Assembly: GCF_000183425.1 (NCBI RefSeq) | Contig: NC_014759.1 | Location: 1,946,001-2,010,000, forward strand | Length of the DNA: 64,000 bases | From: Marivirga tractuosa DSM 4126 | GTDB lineage: Bacteria > Bacteroidota > Bacteroidia > Cytophagales > Cyclobacteriaceae | Reading direction: 5' to 3' | Part shown: positions 9,380 through 18,633 of the stretch, piece by piece | Position numbering within the stretch: position 1 is the stretch's first letter | Layout: each line of letters starts with the position of its first letter | Program-made: the position numbers and the translations under genes | The notes under the pieces: generated by a model | Told to the model about the DNA's origin: nothing | Seen by the model: the letters and a program-made list of their open reading frames with translations, nothing else | Databases searched by the model: none

Positions 9380-11982
9380 AAATCATTTCAGAAAACGATA
9401 TTGAAATTATTGACATTAAAAATGCTGGTGGAAAAGGAACAAATCTGATCCACCTAAAGAATCAAGGTTTTCCCGTTCCTAAATTCATTATTATTCCTGC
9501 AAATGAGTTGACTGATCTGATTTCTCAAAATGTAAATGACGATAATGCTATTATCAATTTCATTGAAAATTACCGATTCCCTGATAAATTTATTCAAGAC
9601 ATCGAAGGGTTATTTGGCAATCAGGCACTGCTAGCGGTTCGCTCTTCTGCCAGCATGGAAGACGGCCAAGAATCTTCATTTGCCGGTTTATTTGAAAGCA
9701 TGATGTACGTTCCGATTTCGGATATTCAATCTGCCATTCGAAAGGTTTGGTTGTCTGTATATGCTGAGCGAGTAAAAAAATACATACATTCCAAAAAATT
9801 AGACAGTAGACATCTTTCTATTGCCATTATTCTACAGGAAATGGTAGAGGCAGATGTTTCGGGAGTGGCTTTTGGGGCTAATCCAGCAGATGGAAATGAA
9901 GAGGAGCAAATTATTAATGCTGTATTTGGCGCAGGTGAAGGCTTGGTTTCTGGACAATTAGATGCAGATATGTACTTGATCAACGCTGCAGGAATAAAAG
10001 AAGAAATTGCTGACAAAAAGCATCAATTGCTTTTTGATGATCAAAGAGGTCATGGATTGAAAAAAGTTACTCTTACTACAGAGAAACAAAAGCAATCCAC
10101 GCTAAACTCATCTCAAATTTCAGAATTAAAAACCCTTCTTTCCCAACTGAGAAATCATTTTAAAGCTCCACAAGATATTGAGTTTGCCTATCGAAATAAG
10201 GAATTATATCTATTGCAAAGCCGTCCGATCACAACTGGAAATAATAAAAGCAAAACTGAAAATTATATCCTGTGGGATAATAGCAACATCATAGAATCTT
10301 ATCCTGGTGTAACCACGCCTTTGACTTTTTCATTTATAAGTCAATCTTATCAGCAGGCCTATCAGCTTTTCAGTGCTTATATGGGTGTTGATCCAAAAGT
10401 AATTGCTAAAAATCAACAAGTTTTTAAAAACACATTAGGGTTAATAAGAGGCAGGGTATATTATAATCTAAAAACCTGGTATTTGATGTTAGCCATGTTG
10501 CCGGGCTATAGCCTCAATGCCCGCTATATGGAAACCATGATGGGCGTTAAGGAACGCTTTGACATTCCAAAAGACTATATCATTTCAAAAGGACAAGCCT
10601 ATTGGTCAATCGCCAAAACTGCTTTTAAGATGCTGAAGCGGATGTTTTCTTTACCGAGAAAACGGAAAGAATTCATGCTGTTGTTGGAGGAAATCATCTC
10701 CCAATATAAGGCCATTGATTTCAATTCAAAATCTGCACCTGAACTTTTGAAACTATACCTAGACTTCGAACAACAGCTGCTCAATCAGTGGAAAGCACCT
10801 TTATTGAATGATTTCTTTGCCATGATCTGGTTTGGCAGTTTGCAAAAGAGCACGGTCAAATATTTGAAAAGCGAAAATCCAAATATTCATAATGACTTGT
10901 TATGCGGAAGCTCTGATATAATTTCTACCCAACCTATACACCGAAGTATTGCCATAGCCACTTTTATAAATCAAGATGAGGATTTAAAAGCATTTTTCGA
11001 GGGTTCTCCTGAGATCGTCTGGAAGAATTTACAATCAGAAAAAACAGATCCTGATATTCTAGCACTTAACAAAAAAATTGAAGATTATATCCATGATTTT
11101 GGTGAAAGATGTGTGGGCGAATTAAAGCTCGAAACGCTATCGTATGAACAAGCTCCAGAGCAACTGATCCGCGTTTTGCAATCTTATGTGCAGCAAAATA
11201 TAACGGTAAAATCGACCTCAGGCAATTTAGAACTAGAGTTGCGAGCAAATGCTGAAAAAGAAATTCAAGAAAAATTAAGATTCAAATTTATCAAAAAATG
11301 GTGGCTGCGCTATATTCTTAAAAACACCAGACAGTTGGTGAGTGGACGAGAAAACTTGAGATACGAAAGAACAAGAGCTTTCGGAATAGTCAGAATGCTA
11401 TTTTCTCATATCGGAAAAAGGTTTTATGAAGAAGACCTCATCGAAAACAGTCGGGATATATTCTATTTGACTAAATCTGAAATAGAAGGCTATATAGAAG
11501 GACGCGCAGTTTTTAGTGATTTGAAATCTAACATAACCATTCGAAAAGCTGAATATGAGCGCTTTGAAACTGAGGAACCTCCTCCAGAAAGATTTTCAAC
11601 GAATGGCATTGTGTATAGCAGTGAAATTTCTGGAAGCGAAGAAACCAGTTCAAATGATGGAGAACTGAAAGGAATTGGTTGTTGCCCTGGAAAAGTACGA
11701 GCCAAAGTCCGCTTGGTTAAACATCCAAATGAAGTAGACAGCCTAAACGGAGATATTTTAGTTACTTCTAGCACGGATCCAGGTTGGGTCACCTTATTCC
11801 CCTCAGCTTCAGGCATCATAGTAGAAAGAGGAAGTTTGTTGAGTCATTCTGCTATTGTCTCCAGAGAAATGGGGATTCCCTGTATCGTAAGTGTTACAGG
11901 CTTATTGAAACAATTAAAATCGGGAGATGAAGTGCTGATGGACGGAAGCTCAGGTATCATTAAAATCCTTGAAGCAAAATGA
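9376..11982 (+). CDS. PEP-synthase / rifampin-phosphotransferase-like dikinase
   Basis: 868 residues when started at ATG 9376, which overlaps the UbiA stop as ATGA; an in-frame start at 9310 would lie inside the UbiA gene and is not used. The N-terminal ATP-grasp domain (PPDK_N type) has GGKGTNLIHL (about 16-25), AVRSSASMEDGQESSFAG and QDIEFAYRNKELYLLQSRPI. The C-terminal swivelling phosphohistidine domain has the catalytic histidine H824 in GSLLSHSAIVSRE. There is no PEP/pyruvate-binding TIM barrel. The middle 450 residues are helical, as in rifampin phosphotransferases, whose length (about 870) it matches. It should transfer the beta-phosphate of ATP to a hydroxyl, releasing AMP and Pi. The operon suggests a lipid or prenol substrate rather than pyruvate (inference). 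Confidence 0.8.
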   Translation: MKIISENDIEIIDIKNAGGKGTNLIHLKNQGFPVPKFIIIPANELTDLISQNVNDDNAIINFIENYRFPDKFIQDIEGLFGNQALLAVRSSASMEDGQESSFAGLFESMMYVPISDIQSAIRKVWLSVYAERVKKYIHSKKLDSRHLSIAIILQEMVEADVSGVAFGANPADGNEEEQIINAVFGAGEGLVSGQLDADMYLINAAGIKEEIADKKHQLLFDDQRGHGLKKVTLTTEKQKQSTLNSSQISELKTLLSQLRNHFKAPQDIEFAYRNKELYLLQSRPITTGNNKSKTENYILWDNSNIIESYPGVTTPLTFSFISQSYQQAYQLFSAYMGVDPKVIAKNQQVFKNTLGLIRGRVYYNLKTWYLMLAMLPGYSLNARYMETMMGVKERFDIPKDYIISKGQAYWSIAKTAFKMLKRMFSLPRKRKEFMLLLEEIISQYKAIDFNSKSAPELLKLYLDFEQQLLNQWKAPLLNDFFAMIWFGSLQKSTVKYLKSENPNIHNDLLCGSSDIISTQPIHRSIAIATFINQDEDLKAFFEGSPEIVWKNLQSEKTDPDILALNKKIEDYIHDFGERCVGELKLETLSYEQAPEQLIRVLQSYVQQNITVKSTSGNLELELRANAEKEIQEKLRFKFIKKWWLRYILKNTRQLVSGRENLRYERTRAFGIVRMLFSHIGKRFYEEDLIENSRDIFYLTKSEIEGYIEGRAVFSDLKSNITIRKAEYERFETEEPPPERFSTNGIVYSSEISGSEETSSNDGELKGIGCCPGKVRAKVRLVKHPNEVDSLNGDILVTSSTDPGWVTLFPSASGIIVERGSLLSHSAIVSREMGIPCIVSVTGLLKQLKSGDEVLMDGSSGIIKILEAK

Positions 11983-13067
11983 GCAGCTCCATTGAAAAAG
12001 TAAGTTTTGACAAAATTAGATATGCAAACTGCTGGGAGGATGCAGATATTTTATTGCAAGGACTTAAGCCTGCTTCAACTAGTAAAATTTTATCCATTGC
12101 TTCTGCTGGAGATAATAGCTTTGCACTACTTTCTAGCAATCCTGAAATAGTGGTTGCTGTAGATATCAGCAAAACACAACTGCACTTATGCGAATTAAAG
12201 AAAGTAGCCATCCAAAATTTAGAGCGAGAAGAGTCCTTACAATTTCTTGGATTTTGGCCTAATGAGAATAGACTGAAAACCTATGAGAATTTAAAATCGC
12301 AATTAGGTCGGGAGGCAAAAGCCTTCTTTGATCAACAGAAGAGCGAAATCCAAAATGGAATCATCCATCAAGGGAAATTTGAAAAGTATTTCCAATTATT
12401 CAGTGAGAAAATATTGCCATTCATACACTCTAGAAAAACAATCAAAAAGCTATTTCAAGAAAAGTCTGAATTAGCACAAATAGATTTTTATAAAAATAAA
12501 TGGAATACCTGGCGTTGGCGAATGCTATTCAAGCTATTCTTTAGTAAAGCCATAATGGGAAAATTCGGAAGAGATCCTGAATTCTTAAAGCAAGTTGAAA
12601 TTCCCGTAGCAGAATATATTTTCCGCAAGGCGGAAGTGCATTTGCAATCCCAAAGAGCTCAACAGAATTTCATTCTAAACTACAACTTAACAGGAGAATT
12701 CGGTGTCCATTTACCGTATTATCTTAGAGAAGAAAATTATGGCAACGTCAAAGGAAATTTGAAAGCCCTACAACTTTTTGAAGGATATGCACAAGATGCA
12801 ATAGGTCAATATGATGCATTTGACTACATGAATTTGTCCAACATATTTGAGTATATGGATGTAGAAACATTTCAAAATACTGGCAAAGAATTAATCAATG
12901 GATTAAAAAAAGAAGGTAAAATGGCTTACTGGAATTTGATGGTAGCTCGCCAATTATCTAAGGAATTTCCACGGGATTTAGCCTTTCAAACTTCATTGTC
13001 AGACACTTTAACACAAAAAGACAAAGGCTTTTTCTATCACCAAATACTCATAGAGCAACGGAAATGA
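11979..13067 (+). CDS. DUF3419 / BtaA-like S-adenosylmethionine 3-amino-3-carboxypropyltransferase
   Basis: 362 residues. The N-terminal region (YANCWEDADILL, then SIASAGDNSFALLSSNPEIV and VDISKTQLHLCELK, residues about 14-73) is the Rossmann-like SAM-binding segment of the DUF3419 family. The best studied member, BtaA, transfers the 3-amino-3-carboxypropyl group of SAM to diacylglycerol to start betaine-lipid synthesis. No adjacent BtaB-like N-methyltransferase is present, so the product may stay as a homoserine-type ether or have another acceptor. ATGA overlaps on both sides tie it to the PEP-synthase-like and the kinase-like genes. Family assignment is good; acceptor unknown. Confidence 0.8.
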   Translation: MSSSIEKVSFDKIRYANCWEDADILLQGLKPASTSKILSIASAGDNSFALLSSNPEIVVAVDISKTQLHLCELKKVAIQNLEREESLQFLGFWPNENRLKTYENLKSQLGREAKAFFDQQKSEIQNGIIHQGKFEKYFQLFSEKILPFIHSRKTIKKLFQEKSELAQIDFYKNKWNTWRWRMLFKLFFSKAIMGKFGRDPEFLKQVEIPVAEYIFRKAEVHLQSQRAQQNFILNYNLTGEFGVHLPYYLREENYGNVKGNLKALQLFEGYAQDAIGQYDAFDYMNLSNIFEYMDVETFQNTGKELINGLKKEGKMAYWNLMVARQLSKEFPRDLAFQTSLSDTLTQKDKGFFYHQILIEQRK

Positions 13068-13723
13068 AAGTAGATTTGATTGCGATTTCTTTACTTGCAG
13101 TATCATTTCTTTTCCTATTTGGAATGACAGAATTACTGTACCATCGATTCAAATGGAAAGTCGAACTCACCAGAAAAATCGCACATATCGGTACTGGAAT
13201 CATCACCCTACTATTTCCAATTCTACTGACTAGCCATTGGTCTGTTTTACTACTTAGCAGCAGCTTCTTATTACTCCTGAGTTTAAGCATGCGGTTTAAT
13301 TTTCTGCAATCGATTAATGATATTGATCGCACCTCCTATGGAAGCCTATTATATCCAATCTCAGTTTACGGCTGCTTCTATGCTTATGACAGCTTTAATC
13401 AAGAAATACTTTTTTTCTATTTACCTATTCTAACTTTAGCTATTTGTGATCCTATTGCTGCTTTAGCAGGAAAAAGAAAGCCTTTTGGCAAATACAAAAG
13501 AGGCAGCAAATCGCTTTCAGGAACTCTTGGTTTTATGGGATCTTGCCTGATCTTATCATGCATTTTGATGTGGATGCTGACGGATCTCAATACATTCAAT
13601 ATAATTCTATACAGCGCTGTAGTGGCTGTCTTAACTAGTTTGACTGAAACCATTAGCGGCAAAGGATTTGACAACCTCAGCATCCCGCTAATAGTCATCA
13701 TTATCTTAAAATTCATTTTATGA
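13064..13723 (+). CDS. Dolichol/phytol-kinase-like (or phosphatidate-cytidylyltransferase-like) membrane enzyme
   Basis: 219 residues with about six hydrophobic segments. The conserved block CDPIAALAGKRKPFGKYK followed by KSLSGTLGFMG (about 126-160), and GKGFDNLSIPL near the C-terminus, are typical of the SEC59/VTE5/DGK1 group of CTP-dependent lipid kinases, which phosphorylate dolichol, phytol or diacylglycerol. CTP:phosphatidate cytidylyltransferases share the same fold and are the main alternative. Overlaps neighbours by ATGA on both sides. In this operon it probably activates a prenol or diglyceride intermediate (inference). Confidence 0.75.
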   Translation: MKVDLIAISLLAVSFLFLFGMTELLYHRFKWKVELTRKIAHIGTGIITLLFPILLTSHWSVLLLSSSFLLLLSLSMRFNFLQSINDIDRTSYGSLLYPISVYGCFYAYDSFNQEILFFYLPILTLAICDPIAALAGKRKPFGKYKRGSKSLSGTLGFMGSCLILSCILMWMLTDLNTFNIILYSAVVAVLTSLTETISGKGFDNLSIPLIVIIILKFIL

Positions 13724-14730
13724 GTCTTAAAATCAAAAAAATATCTCCCGAATCGGCTGAATTCAACAGATTCTATAATTTCCCAAAAGGAATTTATCCT
13801 GAAGATAGTCCCAAATGGAAGGTGCCGGAGGACTTTGATTTTAAGAATTTGATTGCCATTTACGGAGTAGAAGATGAAAACAATCTTCTAGCAAGAGCCG
13901 CTTTATACCAAAACCCTAATTTAAATTTTCAAAATCAACCAACATGTAGCATCGGAAATTATGAAGCCGAAAATCACCCGAAAGCAGCACAAATTTTAAT
14001 TGATCAAGTTTCTGAAGATGCCAAAAAGTTAGGAGCAAAATTCCTTTTAGGGCCTATGAACGGAAGTACATGGAGCACATACCGTTTTGCGGAAAGCACC
14101 AATTCACCATTCTTTTTGGAACCTCATTACCTGAATTATTATCAAAAACACTTTTTAAACGCAGGTTTTAAGTCTGTCAGGAATTACAATAGTAAGCTGG
14201 TGGAAGAAATCCCTACAGATTCTTTAGAGCCTGAAAATGAGCTGATTGAATTACAAAAATCATTAAAAGTGAATGTTCGCCCCATCAATATGACTGATTT
14301 TGCTGGCGATCTTAAAAAATTGCACGAATTAGTTCACCAAGCCTTTGCTCATAATTTTTTATTTACGCCTCTCGGAAAGGAAGAATTTGTACAAAAATAT
14401 ATGAGCACTGAAAAAATTCTTAATCAAGAATACACGCGCATTGCTGAAGATGAAGACGGGAATTTCCTAGCTTTTTTCTTTTGTCTGGATGATCACCTGA
14501 ATCCTGCGGAAAAAAGATTAATTATTAAAACCATAGCTCGCCATCCTGACCCAAAATGGAAAGGTTTGGGACAATTAATGGGCAGTCTGCTATACCGAAA
14601 AGCTAAAAAAGATGGATATCAATCCATAATCCACGCCTTAATGGATGAAGATGCGAATTCTTCCAGTATCTCTACCAAATTTGCCGGAAAACCTATAAAT
14701 CGCTACTTTCTGTATGCAAAAGAACTCTGA
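13720..14730 (+). CDS. GNAT-fold acyltransferase-like protein
   Basis: 336 residues, cytoplasmic, no signal or membrane segment. Two GNAT-like halves seem present: an N-terminal part ending around residue 150 with GPMNGSTWSTYRF (about 112-124), and a C-terminal part with KTIARHPDPKWKGLGQLMGSLLYRKAKKDGY, matching the acetyl-CoA-binding loop region and the helix after it. Substrate cannot be read. It overlaps the ligase gene downstream as TGATG. In the operon it may acylate the amino group installed by the DUF3419 enzyme, with the ligase supplying an activated acyl group (speculative). Confidence 0.65.
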   Translation: MSLKIKKISPESAEFNRFYNFPKGIYPEDSPKWKVPEDFDFKNLIAIYGVEDENNLLARAALYQNPNLNFQNQPTCSIGNYEAENHPKAAQILIDQVSEDAKKLGAKFLLGPMNGSTWSTYRFAESTNSPFFLEPHYLNYYQKHFLNAGFKSVRNYNSKLVEEIPTDSLEPENELIELQKSLKVNVRPINMTDFAGDLKKLHELVHQAFAHNFLFTPLGKEEFVQKYMSTEKILNQEYTRIAEDEDGNFLAFFFCLDDHLNPAEKRLIIKTIARHPDPKWKGLGQLMGSLLYRKAKKDGYQSIIHALMDEDANSSSISTKFAGKPINRYFLYAKEL

Positions 14731-16265
14731 TGGAAGCTGGCCAATTCAATATCGTCTCTCTTTTTACGGAATCAGCAAAGCATTTTCCTGACCGAATCGC
14801 GATTATTGAGAAAGAAACTCAAATCACTTACAGTGAATTAGCGAAAGAAATTGATATTACGGCTGCCTATTTTCAGCAAAAAGGAATTTCAAAAGGAGAT
14901 CGTGTCCTGGTATTTGTACCGATGGGAATTGACCTTTACAGAATTGTCTTAGCTCTTTTTAAGATCGGTGCTACAGCGGTATTTTTAGATGAATGGGTGA
15001 GTTTCAAAAGATTAAATCTTTGTTGCAAAATTGCAGATTGCACCGCTTTTATTGGAATATTGAAGGCTAGAATACTCACATTTTTCTCATCTGAAATTAG
15101 AAAAATTCCCGTTAAATTGGGCATTAACTACAAAGAGGTAAAAAATTCTTACCAATACATTACAACTGATTTAGATGATATCGCACTGATCACTTTCACT
15201 ACAGGAAGCAGTGGAACTCCTAAAGCGGCCAAGCGAACGCATGGGTTTTTAAGAGCACAATTTGAGGTTTTGGAAAAGAAAATTGATCCTGAAATTTCTA
15301 AAATTGATATGCCGGTTTTGCCCATTGTATTAATGATCAATTTGGGAAAAGGACTAACTTCGGTAATTGCTGATTTTAAAGCTTCCAAACCCGAGAGCCT
15401 TAAAGCTGACAAGATAATTGCACAAATTGAAAAACATCAAGTGGAAAGCATAGCCTCATCGCCTTATTTCGTATTAAACTTGGCCAAATATGCACTGGAA
15501 AACGACCATCCCATTAAAAATATAAAACGGATTTTCACTGGTGGTGCAGCTGTCTTCCCGGAAGAAGCACAATCTTATGTAGACGGGTTTCCAAATTCTA
15601 CTTCAAAAATTTTGTACGGCTCTACGGAAGCAGAACCCATAAGCAGTGTGAATGCAAAGGAATTAGCCCACAGAAATTTAACGAAAGACAAAGGCCTTTT
15701 TGTTGGACCAATAGATGCATCTGCCACTGTTTTGATTATGCCTATTGAAGATCGAGCTCTTGAATTTAATTCATTGAATGATCTTCAAAATTTCAGTTTG
15801 GATGATGGGGAAATAGGAGAAATCATAGTTTCTGGTCCGCATGTTTTAAAAGAATATGTCAATAATCCAGATGCGATGAAAAGGCAAAAAATATGGGTTG
15901 AAGGTAGATGTTGGCACCGAACTGGGGATAGCGGTTTTAGAATTGGAAATGAGTTATTCCTCACGGGACCTTGTAATGCTCTTATTCAAAATGAAGCTGG
16001 ATTTTTATCACCTTTCCTATATGAGGAAATCCTGAAATCTAATAATGGTGTAAAGGCAGGAACGATTATCCGAATTAGAAATAAAAATTATGCGGTTGTT
16101 GAAATTGAAACAAAGGCAGATTCCAATGCAATCACAAAAGAACTCCTGAGAATTTACGCCATTGATGATGTTCATTTCATGGAAAAAATACCAAGAGACC
16201 CACGTCACTTTTCCAAAATAGAATATAAAAAATTGAAGTTGATATTGAAGCAAAAACTCAAGTGA
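14730..16265 (+). CDS. AMP-dependent acyl-activating ligase, OleC-like
   Basis: 511-residue member of the ANL superfamily. The phosphate-binding loop is ITFTTGSSGTPKAAKRTH, followed by a SPYF segment, GGAAVFPEEAQ, the A5 motif YGSTEAEPISSV, and HRTGDSGF with a shortened hinge region. The pattern TTGSSG, then SPYF, then YGSTEAEP resembles OleC-type (beta-lactone synthetase / fatty-acid-CoA-ligase-like) enzymes more than plain acyl-CoA synthetases. OleA, OleB and OleD partners are absent here, so olefin synthesis is unlikely. The catalytic C-terminal lysine may be one of those in RHFSKIEYKKLKLILK. Joined to the GNAT gene by TGATG and followed after 4 bases by the MMPL gene. Confidence 0.8.
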   Translation: MEAGQFNIVSLFTESAKHFPDRIAIIEKETQITYSELAKEIDITAAYFQQKGISKGDRVLVFVPMGIDLYRIVLALFKIGATAVFLDEWVSFKRLNLCCKIADCTAFIGILKARILTFFSSEIRKIPVKLGINYKEVKNSYQYITTDLDDIALITFTTGSSGTPKAAKRTHGFLRAQFEVLEKKIDPEISKIDMPVLPIVLMINLGKGLTSVIADFKASKPESLKADKIIAQIEKHQVESIASSPYFVLNLAKYALENDHPIKNIKRIFTGGAAVFPEEAQSYVDGFPNSTSKILYGSTEAEPISSVNAKELAHRNLTKDKGLFVGPIDASATVLIMPIEDRALEFNSLNDLQNFSLDDGEIGEIIVSGPHVLKEYVNNPDAMKRQKIWVEGRCWHRTGDSGFRIGNELFLTGPCNALIQNEAGFLSPFLYEEILKSNNGVKAGTIIRIRNKNYAVVEIETKADSNAITKELLRIYAIDDVHFMEKIPRDPRHFSKIEYKKLKLILKQKLK

Positions 16266-16269
16266 CGAA

Positions 16270-18477
16270 ATGCAATGGTTAATTAAATATCACTGGCTTA
16301 CTTTATTGATAGCCCTCGCTTTTATGCCATTCTTATGGTCGGGAATTGAAAAGGCTGTTCAAGTGGATAATCGACTGAGCATTTGGTTTTTGGAAGATGA
16401 TCAGCAACTACAAGAGTATTATGAATTTCAAGATAAGTTCGGCAATGATGAGTTACTGTTTATTCTTTTGAAAAATAAGAGCGGTGCGTTAGAAAATGAG
16501 TTTCTGAAAAATCTTGAACAGCTTACTGATACAGTTCAAGGACTCGAGAGAGTCGAAAAAGTCTTTAGCCCGACTAATCTAAAAATACCGGATGGCAATA
16601 CTTTTGGAATTAGTCGATTTTCAAGGCTTCAAGATGCTAAGTATACTTTGAATAAAAGGAAGGAAATCTTAGACAGGAATAATGCATTGGGCTCTATTTT
16701 GTTTAATCAAGATCATACTGCTGCAGTAATTTTAATTCAACCTAAAAAATATGAGGATTATGAAGCCGAAAGAGCCGATTACCTGGCTGAAATAAAAACC
16801 TTAAGTCTGCAATATTTTGATCAAGATGACCTCCATTTTGCTGGAATTGGAGTGATTTATGATGCTTTAAACCAACTCTCAGAAAAGGAATTTGCTCTGT
16901 TTTTAGGCATTGCTTACGCTATCATATTCTTATTAACCATCATCATTTACAGACAGCTTTCAGTTCTTCTTTATGTATTACTAGTCATAATCTTGGCCAA
17001 TTGTTTTACACTTGCACTTTATGGTTTAGCAGATTTACAGCTTAATTTGATGAGCAGCTTAATTCCTATTATTATTAGTCTATTGGGTGTGATGGATATA
17101 GTTCATATCGTCAACCAGCATCAAAAATATATGGGGTCTGATAAAAGCGGTTTCTTTGCCTTGAAATCAGCATTTAAACCATGTCTTTTCACAACGCTCA
17201 CTACTATGGTGGGATTCTTAACGCTTTTCGTTAGTCCCATGCCCATTTTAAAAGACTTCGGATTGTATGCTGCGATTGGAATTTTCTTCTCTCTAGTATT
17301 CAGCTTTTTGCTAGCGCCCATTTTTCTACCCTTCATAAAGGTGCATAAAAAGTATTTCCCATTTGAAAAGCTTATTCCAAGAAGTCAATTCTTTAGCGCC
17401 AAAAAACAAAATTCGATTATAATAATTGCTTCTATCTTAATTGCAATATCGGTTATAGGAATACAGCAAATCGAAACGAACTCTGATACCTTAGGCTACT
17501 TTCCTCAAGACCACGAAGTAACTCAAGATAGTAAAACGATAGAAGATAATTATGGCGCATATCTTCCCATTGAGTATCTTATAAAAACGACTAATAATAA
17601 TGATAGTAAGCTTCTGCAAAATACTTTTGCGTGGACAAATGAGGTCCATCAGTCCATATCTGGGATTGAGAAGAGTTTAGGATTTCATACCCTTTATGAA
17701 ACTGCCTTTAGAACGGAATATCAAGAAAAATGGCCTAAAGCTATAAAGAGTGAAGGACTAGTGAAAAGAGCTAGACTGCAGGTGAAAAAGCATTATACGG
17801 ATTTACACCAGAGTTTTAACCATGAAGAATCAAGAACTTACAGGCTTACTTTCTTTACCAAAATGCTGTCCGCAAATGAAATGACTGCAAAGCTTAATCA
17901 AATCAATGATATAGCAAATCAGCACTTTGACAATAGTACCAAAGTGCAAGTAGCAGGCTATCAGCCGATGTATGCCTCTATTATAACTTTTGTGATTAAG
18001 ACACAAGTTTACAGTTTGTTACTCGCTTTCGTTCTGGTCTTTCTGCTTCTTTGGTGGATCGTGAAAAATATCTGTCTGGCCATTTTGGCCACCTTAATAA
18101 ATCTCTTGCCAGTTCTTGTGATTTTTGGGGTAATGGGGTGGTTTGATATAAATTTGGATACGGCTACAGCCAGTTTAGCATCGATAATCTTGTGTATATG
18201 TATCGATGACACCATACATTTTATCCATCATTTTATTAAAAACAAAGAGCAGAAAAATCAATCAACTGAAATTGCCATTGACCACACGCTACAGTGGGTA
18301 GGTAAAGCCATTATCATTAGTAGTTTTCTTCTATTTCTTGGATTCGGCTCCATGATATTTGCCTCTCTTAATACTGTATTTTATTTTGGCTTACTGATTT
18401 CTATCGCAGTATTAGTGGCAGTTATTAGCCAACTTTTTCTCTTTCCTGTTTTATTGTTAAAGTTTGCTAAGAAGTAA
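16270..18477 (+). CDS. MMPL/RND-family lipid exporter
   Basis: 735-residue integral membrane protein with the RND plan: one N-terminal helix, a soluble loop (about 30-205), a block of five helices, then a seventh helix near 375-390, a second soluble loop and a second block of five. Both blocks carry the polar helix-4 signatures, GVMDIVHIVNQH (about 277-288) and CICIDDTIHFIHH (about 638-650). The architecture matches MMPL and HpnN-type proteins, which move lipids (mycolates, hopanoids) rather than the drug exporters, which are over 1000 residues. Last gene of the operon, 4 bases after the ligase; its likely role is moving the operon's lipid product out of the inner membrane (inference). Confidence 0.85.
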   Translation: MQWLIKYHWLTLLIALAFMPFLWSGIEKAVQVDNRLSIWFLEDDQQLQEYYEFQDKFGNDELLFILLKNKSGALENEFLKNLEQLTDTVQGLERVEKVFSPTNLKIPDGNTFGISRFSRLQDAKYTLNKRKEILDRNNALGSILFNQDHTAAVILIQPKKYEDYEAERADYLAEIKTLSLQYFDQDDLHFAGIGVIYDALNQLSEKEFALFLGIAYAIIFLLTIIIYRQLSVLLYVLLVIILANCFTLALYGLADLQLNLMSSLIPIIISLLGVMDIVHIVNQHQKYMGSDKSGFFALKSAFKPCLFTTLTTMVGFLTLFVSPMPILKDFGLYAAIGIFFSLVFSFLLAPIFLPFIKVHKKYFPFEKLIPRSQFFSAKKQNSIIIIASILIAISVIGIQQIETNSDTLGYFPQDHEVTQDSKTIEDNYGAYLPIEYLIKTTNNNDSKLLQNTFAWTNEVHQSISGIEKSLGFHTLYETAFRTEYQEKWPKAIKSEGLVKRARLQVKKHYTDLHQSFNHEESRTYRLTFFTKMLSANEMTAKLNQINDIANQHFDNSTKVQVAGYQPMYASIITFVIKTQVYSLLLAFVLVFLLLWWIVKNICLAILATLINLLPVLVIFGVMGWFDINLDTATASLASIILCICIDDTIHFIHHFIKNKEQKNQSTEIAIDHTLQWVGKAIIISSFLLFLGFGSMIFASLNTVFYFGLLISIAVLVAVISQLFLFPVLLLKFAKK

Positions 18478-18481
18478 AATA

Positions 18482-18518
18482 CCATGAAAATCGAAATTGT
18501 GAATTACGATTTTCATGG
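18482..18518 (+). terminator. hairpin after the isoprenoid/lipid operon
   Basis: Perfect 12-bp stem (CCATGAAAATCG at 18482-18493 with CGATTTTCATGG at 18507-18518) starting 4 bases after the MMPL stop. The sequence after it is AT-rich but has no clean T run, so termination is probable rather than certain. It could also serve ilvA from the other side. Confidence 0.5.
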
Positions 18519-18633
18519 AGAATTTAATTTAAAAAAACCTATGTTTATGAGCGCAAAATTGCTAAAACTTATCACTTAAAACTTAAGACATAAAACCAAA
18601 CTCACTACTCATTACCCACTACTCAATACCCAT

